A program made the translations under genes and the position numbers. The notes beneath the pieces were generated by a model. The model worked only from the letters and a program-made list of their open reading frames with translations, did no database searches and was not told where the DNA came from. From Erythrophleum ivorense (lineage: Eukaryota; Streptophyta; Magnoliopsida; Fabales; Fabaceae), in the NCBI GenBank assembly GCA_026724425.1, contig JAIUCV010000002.1:5647001-5711000 (forward strand): DNA of 64,000 nucleotides. Reading direction: 5' to 3'. Positions 1 to 11,700 of the stretch are shown piece after piece (the first letter of the stretch is position 1; each line of letters starts with the position of its first letter).

Positions 1-775
1 CTGTTATAGGACAAAAGTAACAAAATGAGGAGCCGGTGTAGTAGGACATCAATAGTAGCATAGCTAGTCTATCTTTATATATTTCAACCATGGTATCTTA
101 AGATATTAGTATAACCTATCCATCTTCATTTGTCCTAACCAATCAATTTAGTGACTTTGTATGATCCAATCCTTCACATTACATGTCATTGTCACTTATA
201 TCTCATTTTAGAATACCCAAGTAGCAACCTAAAAGATCATTTGTTGGCCTATTATTTGATACATCTACCTTTAGTGTTACATACACTAGTAATTCCTTTG
301 ATGCTGGAGGATCATTGCAACCAAGATTTGTAACACTACATCAGCCGATTTTTGTATCTGATTCCCTATGCTTCAATTTAAGTTCTCTACCCATGGTATA
401 AGAGCAATAGCAATCAGAAGAAATGAGATGGCAACAACCATAACGTGAAAGAAGAAGGTTTTTTTGAGGCACCAAAAATCATTTATTATAGTATTTTTTT
501 CTTCCAAATGTTTATGTAATTCATTGTTACATCTTTTATGAATTTTTCGCCATCATTGTATACCACTTTATTACTTTTGTCCCTATATTATATTAGTTTT
601 ATATTTAATAAAATTTTAAAATATATTTATGGAAAATATAATTATTTAATTTATATTTCTTCAATTATTTGATTTTGTAAAATAATTTTAGCAAATTAAA
701 TTTCAGCAACTCAAAAAAAATTCATTTGACCTTAGATTGTCCTAATCTGAGTTCAAATAAGTTTAACATATATAT

Positions 776-806
<31 letters not shown>

Positions 807-960
807 CTTATTGATATCGAATTGATTGAGTCAGAATTCAAGTAAATTCAAATTAAATCAATCCAAGTTCCTCAAAAGTTTACTTCTCAAGCAAATACTT
901 TTGGCAGCATTGTATTTAAATTATAACTTTTCTTCCTATGTTTGGATTTGCAAATTGCTA
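1..960. repeat. Left flank block of pseudogene P1, paralogous to 12655-13521 plus 22175-22311
   Basis: This stretch aligns by eye, with many substitutions, to 12655-13521 and then, after the retrotransposon at 13522-22169, to 22175-22311. It is not homologous to the region upstream of the exon-1-bearing GDSL copies. It contains an (AT)n run at about 787-808 and no supportable gene. A minus-strand reading frame seen in the partner block (12860-13051) is broken here. The homology to GDSL intron 1 (compare 35541 onward) begins at about 960, so this is foreign DNA joined to a truncated gene. Confidence 0.7.
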
Positions 961-1864
961 ATAGTGACAACTAACAAGTATTTACTTATTTATTTATTTA
1001 TTTTTTTGGGAGCCAAACTGACAAGTATTAAGATGAAATAACATATGATATTTTGTAGAACTTCTAAAAATATACCTAGTAAAATTCTTTTGGATTCTAC
1101 CAATTTAAGATTGTTAAATAATCATGCAATTTCAATTATTCCAAATTACAACTCAAATAAAATGAGTAGAAATAAATAAATCATCATAAATACATTCAGC
1201 CATGTTCTCATAAATTTTACATACAACTTAATAATAGATAAATTCACAATGAAATCTAAAAAAAGCAAAAATATAGAAGTAGAAAGCCGATTAGAGAGAA
1301 TTTTCTTAAAAGAGTCCTAATTTTAGTAATGGTCTCTTAAAACAGCCTTTTCTATCAAAAATCCTTTTAAATGTTAACATTAAAATTAATTACTCTCCTA
1401 TCAAAAGAGGCTAATTGCCTAACATACAAATATCCACTAACCTACTAATTAAAATACTTGACAAAATTTTAATACTACCTATTAGAATATTTTAATATAA
1501 AAACAAACATACTATGAAATATTATTTAATTATCTTTATTTTAAAATATCCCAACTTCAAATATAGATTATTTTAAATATATCTTTAATTGAAAAAATAT
1601 CTCAACAATTAAATTTAAATTAAATATTCCATCAAAGACTTCTATTTTTTTTCCTCCTGTGACTTGATCTTGGAAATGAATTAAGGTGATTTCCCTTAGC
1701 GTAAAACATATTAATTAGAAAATAAGTTATTTAGTCTAAGTCTAATAAGCCCAGATCCTATTATGCATAAATGAGTTTGATTATAATTTATAAATTATAA
1801 ACTTATTTACTACCAACATAAAGGTTTTGAATTTCAATCTTGATTAGTGTCTTTGAAATTTAAG
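961..1864 (+). other. Remnant of GDSL intron 1 upstream of pseudogene P1
   Basis: From the motif agtgacaact at about 961 the sequence matches the distal part of intron 1 of copy C (about 35541-36344) and its partner at 22312-23654. No exon 1, promoter or start codon is present upstream. It holds only AT-rich intronic sequence. Confidence 0.65.
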
Positions 1865-3046
1865 TTCAGAGTTTCAGATTCCCTTATCTGATTGCATATC
1901 TTGATTCCGTGGGCACCAACTTTACACATGGAGAAAATTTTGCAACAGCAGCATCTACAATCATACCTCCACCAAGTATTATACTTAAGGATAGTTTCAG
2001 TCCTTTCGACCTTGATATACAATGCTCCATTCAAAAGATTCATATTCAAAACACAATTTATTAGACAACAAGGTAAATTATTTATATTAATTAACATCTT
2101 TTTCGTGTTTTGGGCTTTCATTAATTTGAAACATATCATTTATTTTGTGATTGTCATAAAATTTTCTTGGAAGGAGGAGTATTTGCGAGCTTGGTGAACC
2201 TTTGTACACATTTGATATCAATCAAAATGATCTTAATGCTAGTGTTTTTACTAGCAAGATTCCAGAGCAAATCAATGCTTCTGTACCTGAAATAATTGAT
2301 GCTTTCTCAACAAATGTTAACGTAATTTAATACCCCATCATTGATAATTTGGATTATACTTAGGTTTTAACTTTTTACTAATTTTTTTGTTCTAAATTGA
2401 TGAACTCGATGATCAAGAAACATATATAATTGAGGAGCTAGATCATTTTGGATACACAACACAGGACCAATTAGGTGCCTCCCTTTTATTTTGGCTAACT
2501 TTTTATCTTTTGAAACAGACATGTCTGTTTATGCAAAGCCTTATAACGAAGTAGTTCAATATCTCAATCACAAGTTGAAGGAAGCCACAGTTCAACTTCG
2601 AAAGGATCTCCCTCTGACTACAATAATATACGTAGATATCTACACTGTAAAGTACTCTCTGTTCAGCAGCCAAAGAAATACAATGAGTCTAATTAAAAAT
2701 GATCACATTTCTATGCACAAACTTACCTATTATCTTTGAATGTGATTGGTACAGTCGGTTTTATGAATTCGTAGGATTTGAGAAGCCACTTGTAGCATGT
2801 TGTAAATATGGAGGGGAGTACAACTATGGCATTGTTGGGTGTGGAAGCACAGTGACAGTGAATCGTATAGAAATTTTTGTGGGGTCAAGTAAAAGACCAT
2901 CGACTAGAGTGAATTGGGATGGAGTTCATTGCACAGAGGCAGCTAACAAAGTCATCTTTAATCAGATCTCTAGTGGGGCTTTCTCAGATCCACCCCATCC
3001 CTTAAACATGGCATGGTACAGAAATTCAAAAAAGATTGTAAACTAA
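1865..3046 (+). pseudogene. GDSL esterase/lipase pseudogene P1 (C-type, exon 1 missing)
   Basis: Exons 2 to 5 of an ENOD8-like GDSL lipase can be followed, but the gene is dead. Exon 2 (about 1865-2072) has a two-base deletion near 2030 relative to copy C. Exon 3 (about 2180-2323) lacks 21 bases that encode the MPKENYF segment of the intact copies. Exon 4 (about 2415-2682) has indels at its start, GPIG changed to GPIR, a one-base loss near its end and a splice donor changed from GT to AT. Exon 5 is open to the stop at 3046 and keeps the WDGVH catalytic block. Exon 1, with signal peptide and nucleophile, is absent. AATAAA follows at about 3082. The short intron 4 places it with copies C, E and P2. 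Confidence 0.88.
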
Positions 3047-3429
3047 TAATCTTTATCGGCTAATCACTTCATTTGTATTACAAATAAAAGGTATTCTTCC
3101 ATGCAAGCCGCACTCACAGTGGCATTCACTCTTCAGTGTTCACTATTCAGAGTTTTATATGTTCACATCCCTTCCCTCTATCCTCTTAATAAATTTTCGG
3201 AGTTTCCCATATTATTAAAGTTAAAATTCTGTAATATGGATGCTACTCCTCAACTCAACCCCCTCCCTTCTCCCATAACCTCATATAATTAAAGATTTTT
3301 TTTTGGCTCATCGTTAATTTTAATTGAAGAAACTGTTTGATGTTAAAACAATTTTCAAGAGGTTCTTCACAAACAATCTTTATTTATACGCTTTTAAGAG
3401 GTTCTTCACCAACGGTATATATTATTAGG

Positions 3430-3526
3430 ATTTCTCTAATCCACCCCTAGGGGTGGAGCCAAAAAATTTTTCAAGGGGGAGCAAAAATTTTTTTATAAAA
3501 TAAATCATAAATACAACATCACACTA

Positions 3527-3562
<36 letters not shown>

Positions 3563-3935
3563 CACTTAATATGATATAAATGTAGAAAAATAAGTAATGG
3601 TTTTATTGTTAGACATCCATCAACCTATAAAACAATAATGACTAATTAATTTCAAGTAAAAATTTACATATTTTAGTAATAAATTAATAAAAAATAATAA
3701 AAGCAATTTAACTTTTATAAAATTGCAAATAAGATTGAGAATTTGACACGTTACAAAATATTAACTAGGACGAGTAAAGAATCTAAATATATCTCTATCA
3801 ATAACCTAAACGCCTAAACCCCTACTATTCAAAACCAACATTAACGTTAATGTAAGTTAAATAGCATGGAGTAGGGTGAGGGGGCTCTGGCCCTCAGAAG
3901 TCTCCCTTAGCTCGGCCCATGTCCTCACCCCAAAC
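3430..3935. repeat. Dispersed repeat shared by three units (CCCCTAGGGGTGGAGCC type)
   Basis: The block opens with a palindromic CCCCTAGGGG, carries an (AT)n microsatellite at about 3529-3560, and ends in a G-rich stretch (ggtgagggggctctggccc). The same block lies downstream of P2 (25143-25480) and of C (37893-38390), always between a C-type copy and the A-type gene that follows. It was therefore present before the dimer was duplicated. The transposon class is not clear and no coding capacity is seen. Confidence 0.6.
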
Positions 3936-4682
3936 ACGGCATGTTGTTGAAATTCTAATAAGAAACAGTAATTTTTAACCGTTAATGACTACTTTTATTT
4001 ATATGGCAACTAAAGTGTGTTTTTTTCACGTCAGTTATAAAGTATAACATGTCATTAATGCTAAGAATATCAAAGAAGAAATTGAACGATTTGGTTGACA
4101 TTCCTTATGCCTTCAATTTTAAGTTCTTAGAGCATAACAGTAACGATTATCGGTTGATAAAAAGGAAATGTTTAAATATCATACAGAATATTGCATGTAT
4201 GTATTACTTAAAAAAAAATCAAAAAGAGACGAAAGAGTTTTACCACGGGATGAAGTTTTCGAGAAAAGCGTGGGAAGTCAGAAATGAGAGAAGTCAAGTC
4301 ATCGTATTGGGAAAACAATTCCAATAAGCAACTAGACCTGTAAACTTCCTTGTTCATTTTTATTACTTCATAATTCAGGGAAATCTTCACCGTTATTTTG
4401 TCAAATTTCATTTGGGCACGTGACTTGGAGATTGGATTGCTTGAGCTCAGATGCAACAGTCTGTTAAAAAGACGACTTATTACGCATTGTGGAGATCAGT
4501 TCTGTAACTGGGCGTTCTATCCGCCTTGTTTACCCCAAACAATGAATCAACAAGCCTTCGTCGAACTAAAAAACAACAAAATCCAACCACCTCAAAAACA
4601 TCAAATTTAAATTATGAGCCACAGGAGCACATGTAGGTTAAAATCAACTAAAGTTATCGCAACTCTTATACTGATATGAAAG

Positions 4683-4698
4683 GGACCCACGTGGGTCC
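4683..4698. promoter_or_regulatory. Palindromic G-box upstream of GDSL-A
   Basis: GGACCCACGTGGGTCC is a perfect 16-base palindrome centred on CACGTG, the core bound by plant bZIP and bHLH factors. It lies 157 bases before the GDSL-A start. The same position upstream of B, D and E has no CACGTG. The regulatory role is inferred from the motif alone. Confidence 0.55.
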
Positions 4699-4700
4699 GT

Positions 4701-4806
4701 TTAGAAGGGTTTCGTAAGTACGTTGGTAAAGTCTACCATTTGTGGTCCAATATTTAGAAGGGTTTCGTTAGTACTTAAGACATTGGAAAAGTCTACCATT
4801 TGTGGC
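4701..4806 (+). promoter_or_regulatory. Tandem promoter repeat of GDSL-A
   Basis: Two imperfect copies (4701-4745 and 4754-4805) of a module beginning AGAAGGGTTTCGT and ending AAAGTCTACCATTTGTGG stand directly upstream of the TATA box. B (26663-26764) and D (39501-39598) also have two copies. C (34863-34909) and E (51600-51645) have one. Conservation in a otherwise variable upstream region suggests a cis-regulatory module. Confidence 0.6.
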
Positions 4807-4808
4807 CC

Positions 4809-4815
4809 TATAAAG
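4809..4815 (+). promoter_or_regulatory. TATA box of GDSL-A
   Basis: TATAAAG lies 46 bases before the ATG at 4855, which would leave a very short 5' leader. The equivalent site is CATAAAG in B (26767), C (34910) and E (51646), and AATTAAG in D (39600). A is the only copy with a canonical box. Confidence 0.65.
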
Positions 4816-4854
4816 AGACCCAAACTTCCTTCTCATCTGCCTGTGCTTTGAACA

Positions 4855-7800
4855 ATGGAGTCTCTTAACACTACCAAGTTTCCCATCTTATTCCCTTGTT
4901 GTTTGGTGCTTTTATGTTTTGCTACCACATTATTGAACCCTGTTTTCGCCACTGAAGTTTGTGAATTTCCTGCCATCTTTAACTTCGGTGATTCTAACTC
5001 CGATACTGGTGGCTTGGCTGCTTCCCTTATAGCACCAACACCACCATATGGGGAGACCTATTTTCACAGACCTGCTGGAAGGTACTCTGATGGCCGTCTC
5101 ATCATCGATTTCATGGGTAAGGCTTTGTTTGGTTCAAAGGAAGGGAGGGGAGGGGAGGGGGTCTAAAGAATTCTGTTTGGTTGGAAGAGAAGGTTGGGGA
5201 GGGGAGGGAAAAAACAATTATTGTTTGATTCAAGAGAAGAGGGGAGATAATTATATTTGGATAAATTTATTTTTATATTATTTTAATTTTTTTATAAAAA
5301 ATGTTATTTATATCCATATTTTTTAAAAAAATTATGAATTCTAATCTTTTTTATTTTTAATTCTTGATGAAAAAAAATTTATCTTACTTTTTATTAAATG
5401 TTAATATATTAAAAAATTAAAAGATTAAGGGACAAAAAAATAAATTATAAATTAAAAAATTCCCCTCTCCTTCCCTCCCCTTCAAAACCCCCCAATTTGG
5501 AGGAGAGGGAAATTTGCCCTCCTCTCCTCCCCTCCCCTCCCCTCCAATTTTTTTTAACCAAACACCCCCTTTCCTTCTCTCCAAAAACTCCTAACCAAAC
5601 ATACCCTAATTGTCTAATTGATCTTTACTTTCTGGTGCACATGTTTAATTTCCTAGTCTCTTAGATGGGCCTCTTTGTTAAGCAATTCTAGTGGTAGTAT
5701 ACCCTTTTAACTGAAATACACATCCAGCTACAATGTCTGAGTTGTTCTACTAGATAGCAACTCTTTTTTATTTCTGAGGTTAGAAAAGCATGTTTTTGGT
5801 TGCTCTATAATGTTGTAGAGCATGGAATACAGAGAATATCAATGGTTAAGATGTCTTTCCAGAAATGGTAGTTTGATTAGTCCATCAATGCATTCAAGCT
5901 ACTTTGGAAGTTTGTTGTAATCGATGGAGCAATAGTGACAACTGACAAGTATTTATTTTTCGGGCTAAACTAACAAGTGTTGAGATGGAATAGCAACATA
6001 GAACAACAATAATTATTAGACTTTTTTTTTTATTAGGTGGAGTTGATCATATAGATCAAATAACGTTATAAAGTTTTATTATAAATCAAATCTTTAAATA
6101 AATTATTTAAATCTAAACTTTTCTTAATAGTAATGGAACAACATGTGTAGAATTTTTGGGAATATACCCAGTAGAATCCTTTTGCATCCGACTAAATCAA
6201 GATTTTTTCCCCCTAACTTCATATTGGAAGAGAGTGAAAGTAATTTCCCTTGTCGTAACACATATCAATTAGAAAATAATCTAGTATTTTTGAATTATCC
6301 TCTTGATTAATATTTTTGTAATTTCAGCACAAAGTTTTAGACTCCCTTATCTAAGTGCATATCTTGATTCTTTGGGGACCAACTTTACACATGGAGCAAA
6401 TTTTGCAATCGCAGCATCAACAATCACACCTCTACCCAGTCCTATACCTGGGGGCGGCTTCAGTCCTTTTTATCTTGATATAGAGTATTCTCAATTCAAA
6501 CGGTTCATACCTAGAACACAATTTATTCGACATCAAGGTAAATAATTTATATCAATTAACATCTTTTTGGTGCTTTAGGATTCTCATCAATTATTTATTT
6601 TGTGATTGGTATAAAATCTTTTTGGTAGGAGGGATATTTGCAAGCTTGATGCCCAAAGAAAATTATTTTGGTGAAGCTTTATACACATTTGATATTGGTC
6701 AAAATGATCTTGGGGTTGGCTTTTTTAGCAACAGGACTCTAAAACAGGTCAACACTTCTATACCTGATATTGTCGACGCTTTCTCAACAAATGTAAAGGT
6801 AACTTAATACCCCATCATTGGTAATTTGGATTATGTTTCGGTTTTAACTTTTTACTAATTTTGTGTTCTGAATTGATGAACCTGATGATCAAGAACATAT
6901 ATAATTTGGGAGGTAGATCATTTTGGATACACAACACAGGACCCATTGGGTGCCTCCCTTATATTTTGGCCAACTTTTTATCTGCTGAAAGAGACGTGTT
7001 TGGCTGTGCAAAGCTGTATAATGAAGTAGCTCAATATTTCAACCACAAGTTGAAAGAAGCCACAAATCAACTTCGAAAGGAACTTCCTCTGGCTGCAGTT
7101 ACATACGTAGATATCTACTCTGTCAAGTACTCTCTATTCAGCAATCCAGAGAAATACGGTAATTTACAATGATCACATTTTTACGCACAAACTTATTAGC
7201 TTCTTTACCCATATAGATTTAAAAAAAAAAAATCAAACACAATAGAACAAAAATTATTGCCTTTAGATGCAATATTTTTTGAAACTTGACGATATCACCG
7301 AGTTCCAAAAAATTGTGTCATTTCTCACATATTTTTTTACTTTAAATTCAATGGAATAACCATCAAATTAACAGGGACACATCTGTGCCCCCAGTGCATG
7401 AATTGCAGAACTCGGTGGCAGAGCCTAACAATTCTACAAATTTTGGACAAAAATATTAGTTATTGGGATCAGAAAAATGTTGCATTATTTTTTGTATTGT
7501 AGCATTTAAGTTTTTATTTTTAATTTTTTTTTAATATTTGAATCAAATTTGCAAACTTACCTACTATCAATGGATGTGATTGGTAAAAGTTGGTTTTATG
7601 AATGTGTAGGACTTGAGAAGCCACTTGTGGCGTGTTGTGGGTATGGAGGGAAGTACAACTATGGCGTTGCTGATTGTGGAAGTACAGTGACAGTGAATGG
7701 TACTGAAATTTTTGTGGGATCATGTGAAAGACCATCAGCTAGAGTGAATTGGGATGGAGCTCATTACACAGAGGCAGCTAACAAAGTCATCTTTGATCAA

Positions 7801-7881
7801 ATCTCTAGTGGGGCTTTCTCAGATCCACCCCTTCCCTTGAGCATGGCGTGTTACAGAAATTCAAAAAAGAGTGTGAACTAA
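4855..7881 (+). CDS. GDSL-A, ENOD8-like GDSL esterase/lipase, intact
   Basis: Exons 4855-5116, 6328-6537, 6629-6798, 6894-7158 and 7610-7881 join in frame to 393 codons including the stop (392 residues). All four introns are GT-AG. The product is a secreted SGNH/GDSL hydrolase related to legume ENOD8 and Hevea Hev b 13, expected to act on acyl or acetyl esters in the cell wall or apoplast; the substrate is unknown. A signal peptide spans about residues 1-32 (cleavage after VFA). Block I is FGDSNSDTGG with Ser47, block II Gly110 in HGANF, block III GQND at 181-184, and block V WDGAH with Asp351 and His354. Exon 4 starts at AAC after gatcaag, giving the NVK-NIYNLG junction expected from homologues. 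A Tourist-like MITE lies in intron 1 and another insertion in intron 4. AATAAA is at 7922. Confidence 0.9.
5121..5606. mobile_element. Tourist-like (PIF/Harbinger) MITE in intron 1 of GDSL-A
   Basis: The 486-bp insert is flanked by TAA at 5118-5120 and 5607-5609. Its ends are inverted repeats: GGCTTTGTTTGGTT on the left, and GGGTATGTTTGGTT when the right end is reverse-complemented. Subterminal purine-rich (gggaggggagggg) and pyrimidine-rich (cctcccctcc) tracts can pair, giving a foldback. In B, C, D and E the same intron start reads straight from ggtaa into ttgtctaattg, a clean empty site. A 3-bp TAA duplication with these ends is the Tourist/Harbinger signature. The splice donor GTAAG is retained. 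There is no coding capacity. Confidence 0.85.
7196..7551. mobile_element. Insertion in intron 4 of GDSL-A (8-bp target duplication)
   Basis: The insert is flanked by perfect CAAACTTA direct repeats at 7188-7195 and 7552-7559. Intron 4 of the C-type copies reads across the equivalent site without it, which makes that intron about 90 bp. Homologous inserts sit at the same place in B and D. An 8-bp duplication fits hAT elements, but no convincing terminal inverted repeat was found, so the class is open. No coding capacity. Confidence 0.65.
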
Positions 7882-8855
7882 TAATCTTTAGCTGCTAATC
7901 GCTTCTCCCATCTGAATTACAAATAAAGTGTAATCTTCCATGCAAGCCGCACTCAGTGGCATTCACTATTCACTATTCACTATTCAATGAGCTTTATATG
8001 TTCACATCCCTTCCCTATATTCTCTTCATAAAGTTTTTAGAGTTCTCCATAATATCAAAGTCAAATTTTTATAATATGAATGCTACTCCTTAACTCGACC
8101 CTCTCCCTTCTCCTATTACCTCATATAATTAAAGAATTTATTTTATGGGGTTCATCGTCAATTTCCATAGGAAGGGACAGTTTGCTACGAAGAGAATCCA
8201 ACAATATATATTATTAGTGTTTTGTAATATGTCAATAGAAGCAGTGAATTTAAGTGGTTCTCCGCAAACAATATTTACTTATATGCTCTACAAATTTAAT
8301 AGCTAACAAGTTCATCTTCTATCACATTTCTACTAGAGTTTTCTCTGATTCATCCCTTCTCTTGAACCTGGCACATAAAAGTTCAAATAAGAAATAGTAA
8401 TATTTTAACTACTTCCATCTATATTGCAAGTAAAATGTGTTTTTCCACCCAAGTTATAAACGTCTAACATATCATTAAAGCTAAAAATATCAAAGTAGAA
8501 ATTGAATAATATGGCTGATATTCCTGACCCCTTCAATTTTAAGTTCTTAGAACATATTAGTGAAGATTATCTATTGAACAAGTTGATAAAAGGAAAAAGT
8601 TTAAATATCATACAAAATATTGCAAGTATGTATTACTTTAAAAAATATTGAAAAGAAAAGGGCAAAAGAGTTTGGCATTGTACAAAGTTTTCCAAAAAAG
8701 CGTGGGAAGTCAAAGACAAGAAAGATAATTCTTTATTTGTACCAGCGACGATGGAATATAGAACTCTCCAAACATTTTTTTTACACTGTTACTACAGTGT
8801 CTTAAATTGTAGGATTAGACTAACAAATAGTTTCCTACATTCTTATTATCAGTTA

Positions 8856-9008
8856 TTTTAATTAAAATATAATAAATATATAATTTTTTAATAATATTAT
8901 TATATATGTATAATTTAATTAAAAAATTACATAATTATGTGTAAAAATCATATACACATAGTATATTATTATTAAAAAAATTATATATTTATTATATTTT
9001 GATTAGAG
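8856..9008. repeat. AT-rich palindromic element downstream of GDSL-A
   Basis: The left arm (taattaaaatataataaata, followed by tataattttttaataat) and the right arm (about 8960-9006) are near-perfect reverse complements around a short centre, so the strand can fold into a hairpin. The same structure lies at about 31388-31545 after B and 43418-43565 after D, so it predates the unit duplication. It may be an old MITE. No target duplication could be fixed. Confidence 0.55.
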
Positions 9009-9099
9009 AATTTAATAATAAAAATATAAAACTGTATATATAAATTTTTTCCTAAATTAAATACTCTGATACCTAATCATAACTTTTATTTTTTATATA

Positions 9100-9944
9100 T
9101 ATTTAATCTTTAAAAAAAAAAGAATTTAAGGGATTGCAAGGTCTGATGCCCGACAATTCGCACTTTTATTTTATTTTATTTTTTTAATTTTTAGAAAGAA
9201 CACAATTTCTATAAGGAGAAAACTTATAATTTGTACTTTTATATTTTAATGTTAGGTTTTTCAACCAACTGATATCTTACAGATTTTTTAAACACCTCAT
9301 CATCGCGTTTATTAACACTGTTAACTCACGAAAGAATTGATTAAGAAAAAAAAAAAAAAAACCACCTTCCATTCCTTTTTCAGCTAATCTCATCTTCCTC
9401 CCGCCTTTTTTTACATCTTTTATTCCTTCGACGGCTAATCTCTAGCAACCACCGAATTCTTCCATCGAAGTTGAGGCTGTTCTCATATGTCGAAGTCTTT
9501 TGTAGAGGTCAAGGCTATTCTCATTTTCTTCCGTCTAAGTCAAGGCTGGATGGGTAGTTTTTGTTGTATTAGCTTCTCTTCTATGAACTCCTTAATATTA
9601 GAGACAGAGTATAACACAAATTGAACCAAAAAATGCATGAACAGCAGTCTAAACTCACAGACAGTGTATAACTATAAGTAACACTAACTTACCTCTGCTC
9701 TTTGTACCTTTTAAACTCTCTTTCTCGCTTCTTCGCTTTGGTATTTTCTAAGAAATTGGTCATCCCTTATGCGGACCTTGCGTGTTCCTTAAGACCAATA
9801 TGTTCCCAATTTCGTTTCTGAATCTACGATAATGGCTCGAAGACTCGCATGACCCTTTTCTTTGTTTCTTCATGTCACACCAAGGGATACCCCTTCAATT
9901 TGGTCTTTTTCATAAAAGGAGGAGATCCTTTCCTTTTTCGCTCG
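9100..9944. other. Conserved spacer block after GDSL-A, proximal part
   Basis: This stretch recurs after B (about 31640-32460) and after D (about 43690-44428). It contains pyrimidine-rich sequence and a segment at about 9700-9940 that, read on the minus strand, is open over short basic stretches. I recognise no protein. The three copies carry different indels, so a functional gene is not supported, but the block is a reliable marker of the repeat unit. Confidence 0.5.
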
Positions 9945-9952
9945 AGTTGTGA

Positions 9953-10641
9953 TAGTGCTGTACATGGGCAAGGCAGTGCCGGGCCAGACATTTAGTAGGC
10001 TCGATACCTTGCTTGATTAAGACATCGAACTTGTTTTTATGCCTATAACCTGGCCTGCCTGAAACAAGTCCGATTCTAGGGCAGGTTAGGAAGTATTAGG
10101 GCCGCCTGAACTTTTTTTTTTAATTTTTTAATAAATTGATACTTGTAGTATATAAATATTTTTTTACAAACTCATAGGTATATATTTTGAAACAATAGAC
10201 TTTTAGAATTCTTATATTTTTATTAGTAATAAAAAAATAATTTAGTATTATTAAATAAAATATAAGCTATACTAGTATAATTAATCTTAAGTAAATATGT
10301 GTATTTTCGTTATTCAATAAAAGAAATGTCAAAAAATATAAACATTAATGATGAAAACAATTAAAAAGTAAGGAAGGTTTGCGTAGGTAATAAAAACTAT
10401 AATATGTAGAGAAAATAAGATGAAATAAGACTTATATATATATATATATATAAAAGATAGCAAGATGTTAATAATTAAAATAACTATTAGGGCAGGTTGG
10501 GCAGAACATGTCTTCGCCCGTGGCCCGGCTCGACTTGATATAATTTTGTTCAAAATTCTATCAATTTATATTTTTGGTCTGACCCAATTAGACCGAGTTA
10601 GGGCGGGCTCCTAGGGAGTATCGAGCTAATAAACACCCCTA
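9953..10641. mobile_element. Non-autonomous hAT-like element
   Basis: The 689-bp insert is flanked by AGTTGTGA at 9945-9952 and 10642-10649, a perfect 8-bp target duplication. The left end TAGTGCTGTACATGGGC pairs imperfectly with the reverse complement of the right end, TAGGGGTGTTTATTAGC. Subterminal GGGCCGG-like tracts are typical of plant hAT MITEs. The paralogous spacers after B (about 32465) and D (about 45530) show the uninterrupted site. No transposase is encoded. Confidence 0.8.
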
Positions 10642-10649
10642 AGTTGTGA

Positions 10650-11440
10650 GATTCAGAACAAAGAAGAAAGTCTTCTTTTCCCTCTTAATTTTGCCTCTTT
10701 TCACTATCGAGAATATTCGAGTGAAAAGGGTCAATTCTTATCGATTGTTCAATTAAGCCAGTGAAGTCACTCAAGTTTGGTTTGTATGGTATTTCTTTTA
10801 ATTTAAATCATTATTTTTTTAAAATTTACAATCAAAAAATTATTTTTATATTATGTTCTGCTTCTTTTCAAATTAATATATATATATCTCAAAGTAAAAA
10901 AGAAAAAAAGTAAACTTAAATTTTGATTGTTTATATCAATCTGAATGGGCTAAATCCCTCAATTAAGCAATTGACAAGATTTTTCATCTTAGAATTTTTG
11001 TATGTATTGTATAATTTTAATTACTTTCTCACAATGCATAAAGATGGGTCTTCAAATAAGGTTAAAAATATGTGTTATAAATCCCCTTATTTATAGCATG
11101 ATTTGTTTATTGTTATTCAGACGAAATAATTTTTCTAACATTAGAAGAAATAATAAGTAACTAGAAGAAGAACATATATAAAATGTATTATCATTATCTC
11201 ATTTAATCCTTGCATAAAGTAATGTGAATTAGAAATTTAAAAAAATAATATATTTACAAAATGTTGCAAATCTACTGCCTAAATATGACTACTAAAGAGA
11301 ATTACTAAATCTTATATATAAATTGAAAATACTCCAATCTAAATTGATATTCAAGTAAAACAGTCTATTAATGCAAAGGAAAGTAAGTTATATCTAAAGT
11401 ATAATAGACTAATTGATTTCAAACATAAAAATTCTAAAAA
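10650..11440. other. Conserved spacer block after GDSL-A, distal part
   Basis: The conserved spacer continues after the hAT-like insert and is recognisable at about 32470-33290 and 45530-46330. It is AT-rich with no supportable gene. Confidence 0.45.
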
Positions 11441-11700
11441 AAAGAAAGGAGTAATTAAATATGTTAATGATTTAAATTACTCTATATATTAATGATTTAA
11501 ATATCATTAAAACTCTTAAAGAACTTTAAGAAGTAGTTGATTATTTGTAGAAATAATTTGAGATAAATGATATAAAAAAATAAAGTTTTATTTTGGCTTG
11601 CAAATCAAACAATTAACTAATGTAATTCCTTTTCATCAATCACTATATACTAAAAAGATCTTATAGAGACTCCATGTAGATATATTTATCCTTATTTTCC
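11440..11700 (+). mobile_element. Ty1/copia reverse transcriptase fragment
   Basis: This fragment matches the first part of the copia remnant at about 46370-46560, including the stretch corresponding to a degenerate LDYLKK..F.MKDL.K.KF.LGLQ segment of the RT C-terminus. Homology stops at about 11690. It is full of stops and is a relic. Confidence 0.55.

Noticed and set aside
826..1041. Open frame of 71 codons
   Set aside because: It lies in AT-rich sequence with low-complexity Leu/Tyr/Asn content and is not preserved in the paralogous block.
1834..2139. Minus-strand frame of 101 codons opposite P1 exon 2
   Set aside because: It is antisense to recognisable GDSL exon 2 and has no independent support.
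6861..6893. Extending exon 4 upstream to include an ELMNSMI-like stretch
   Set aside because: No AG acceptor lies before it. The AG of gatcaag gives the NVK-NIYNLG junction expected from homologues and keeps the frame in A, B, D and E.
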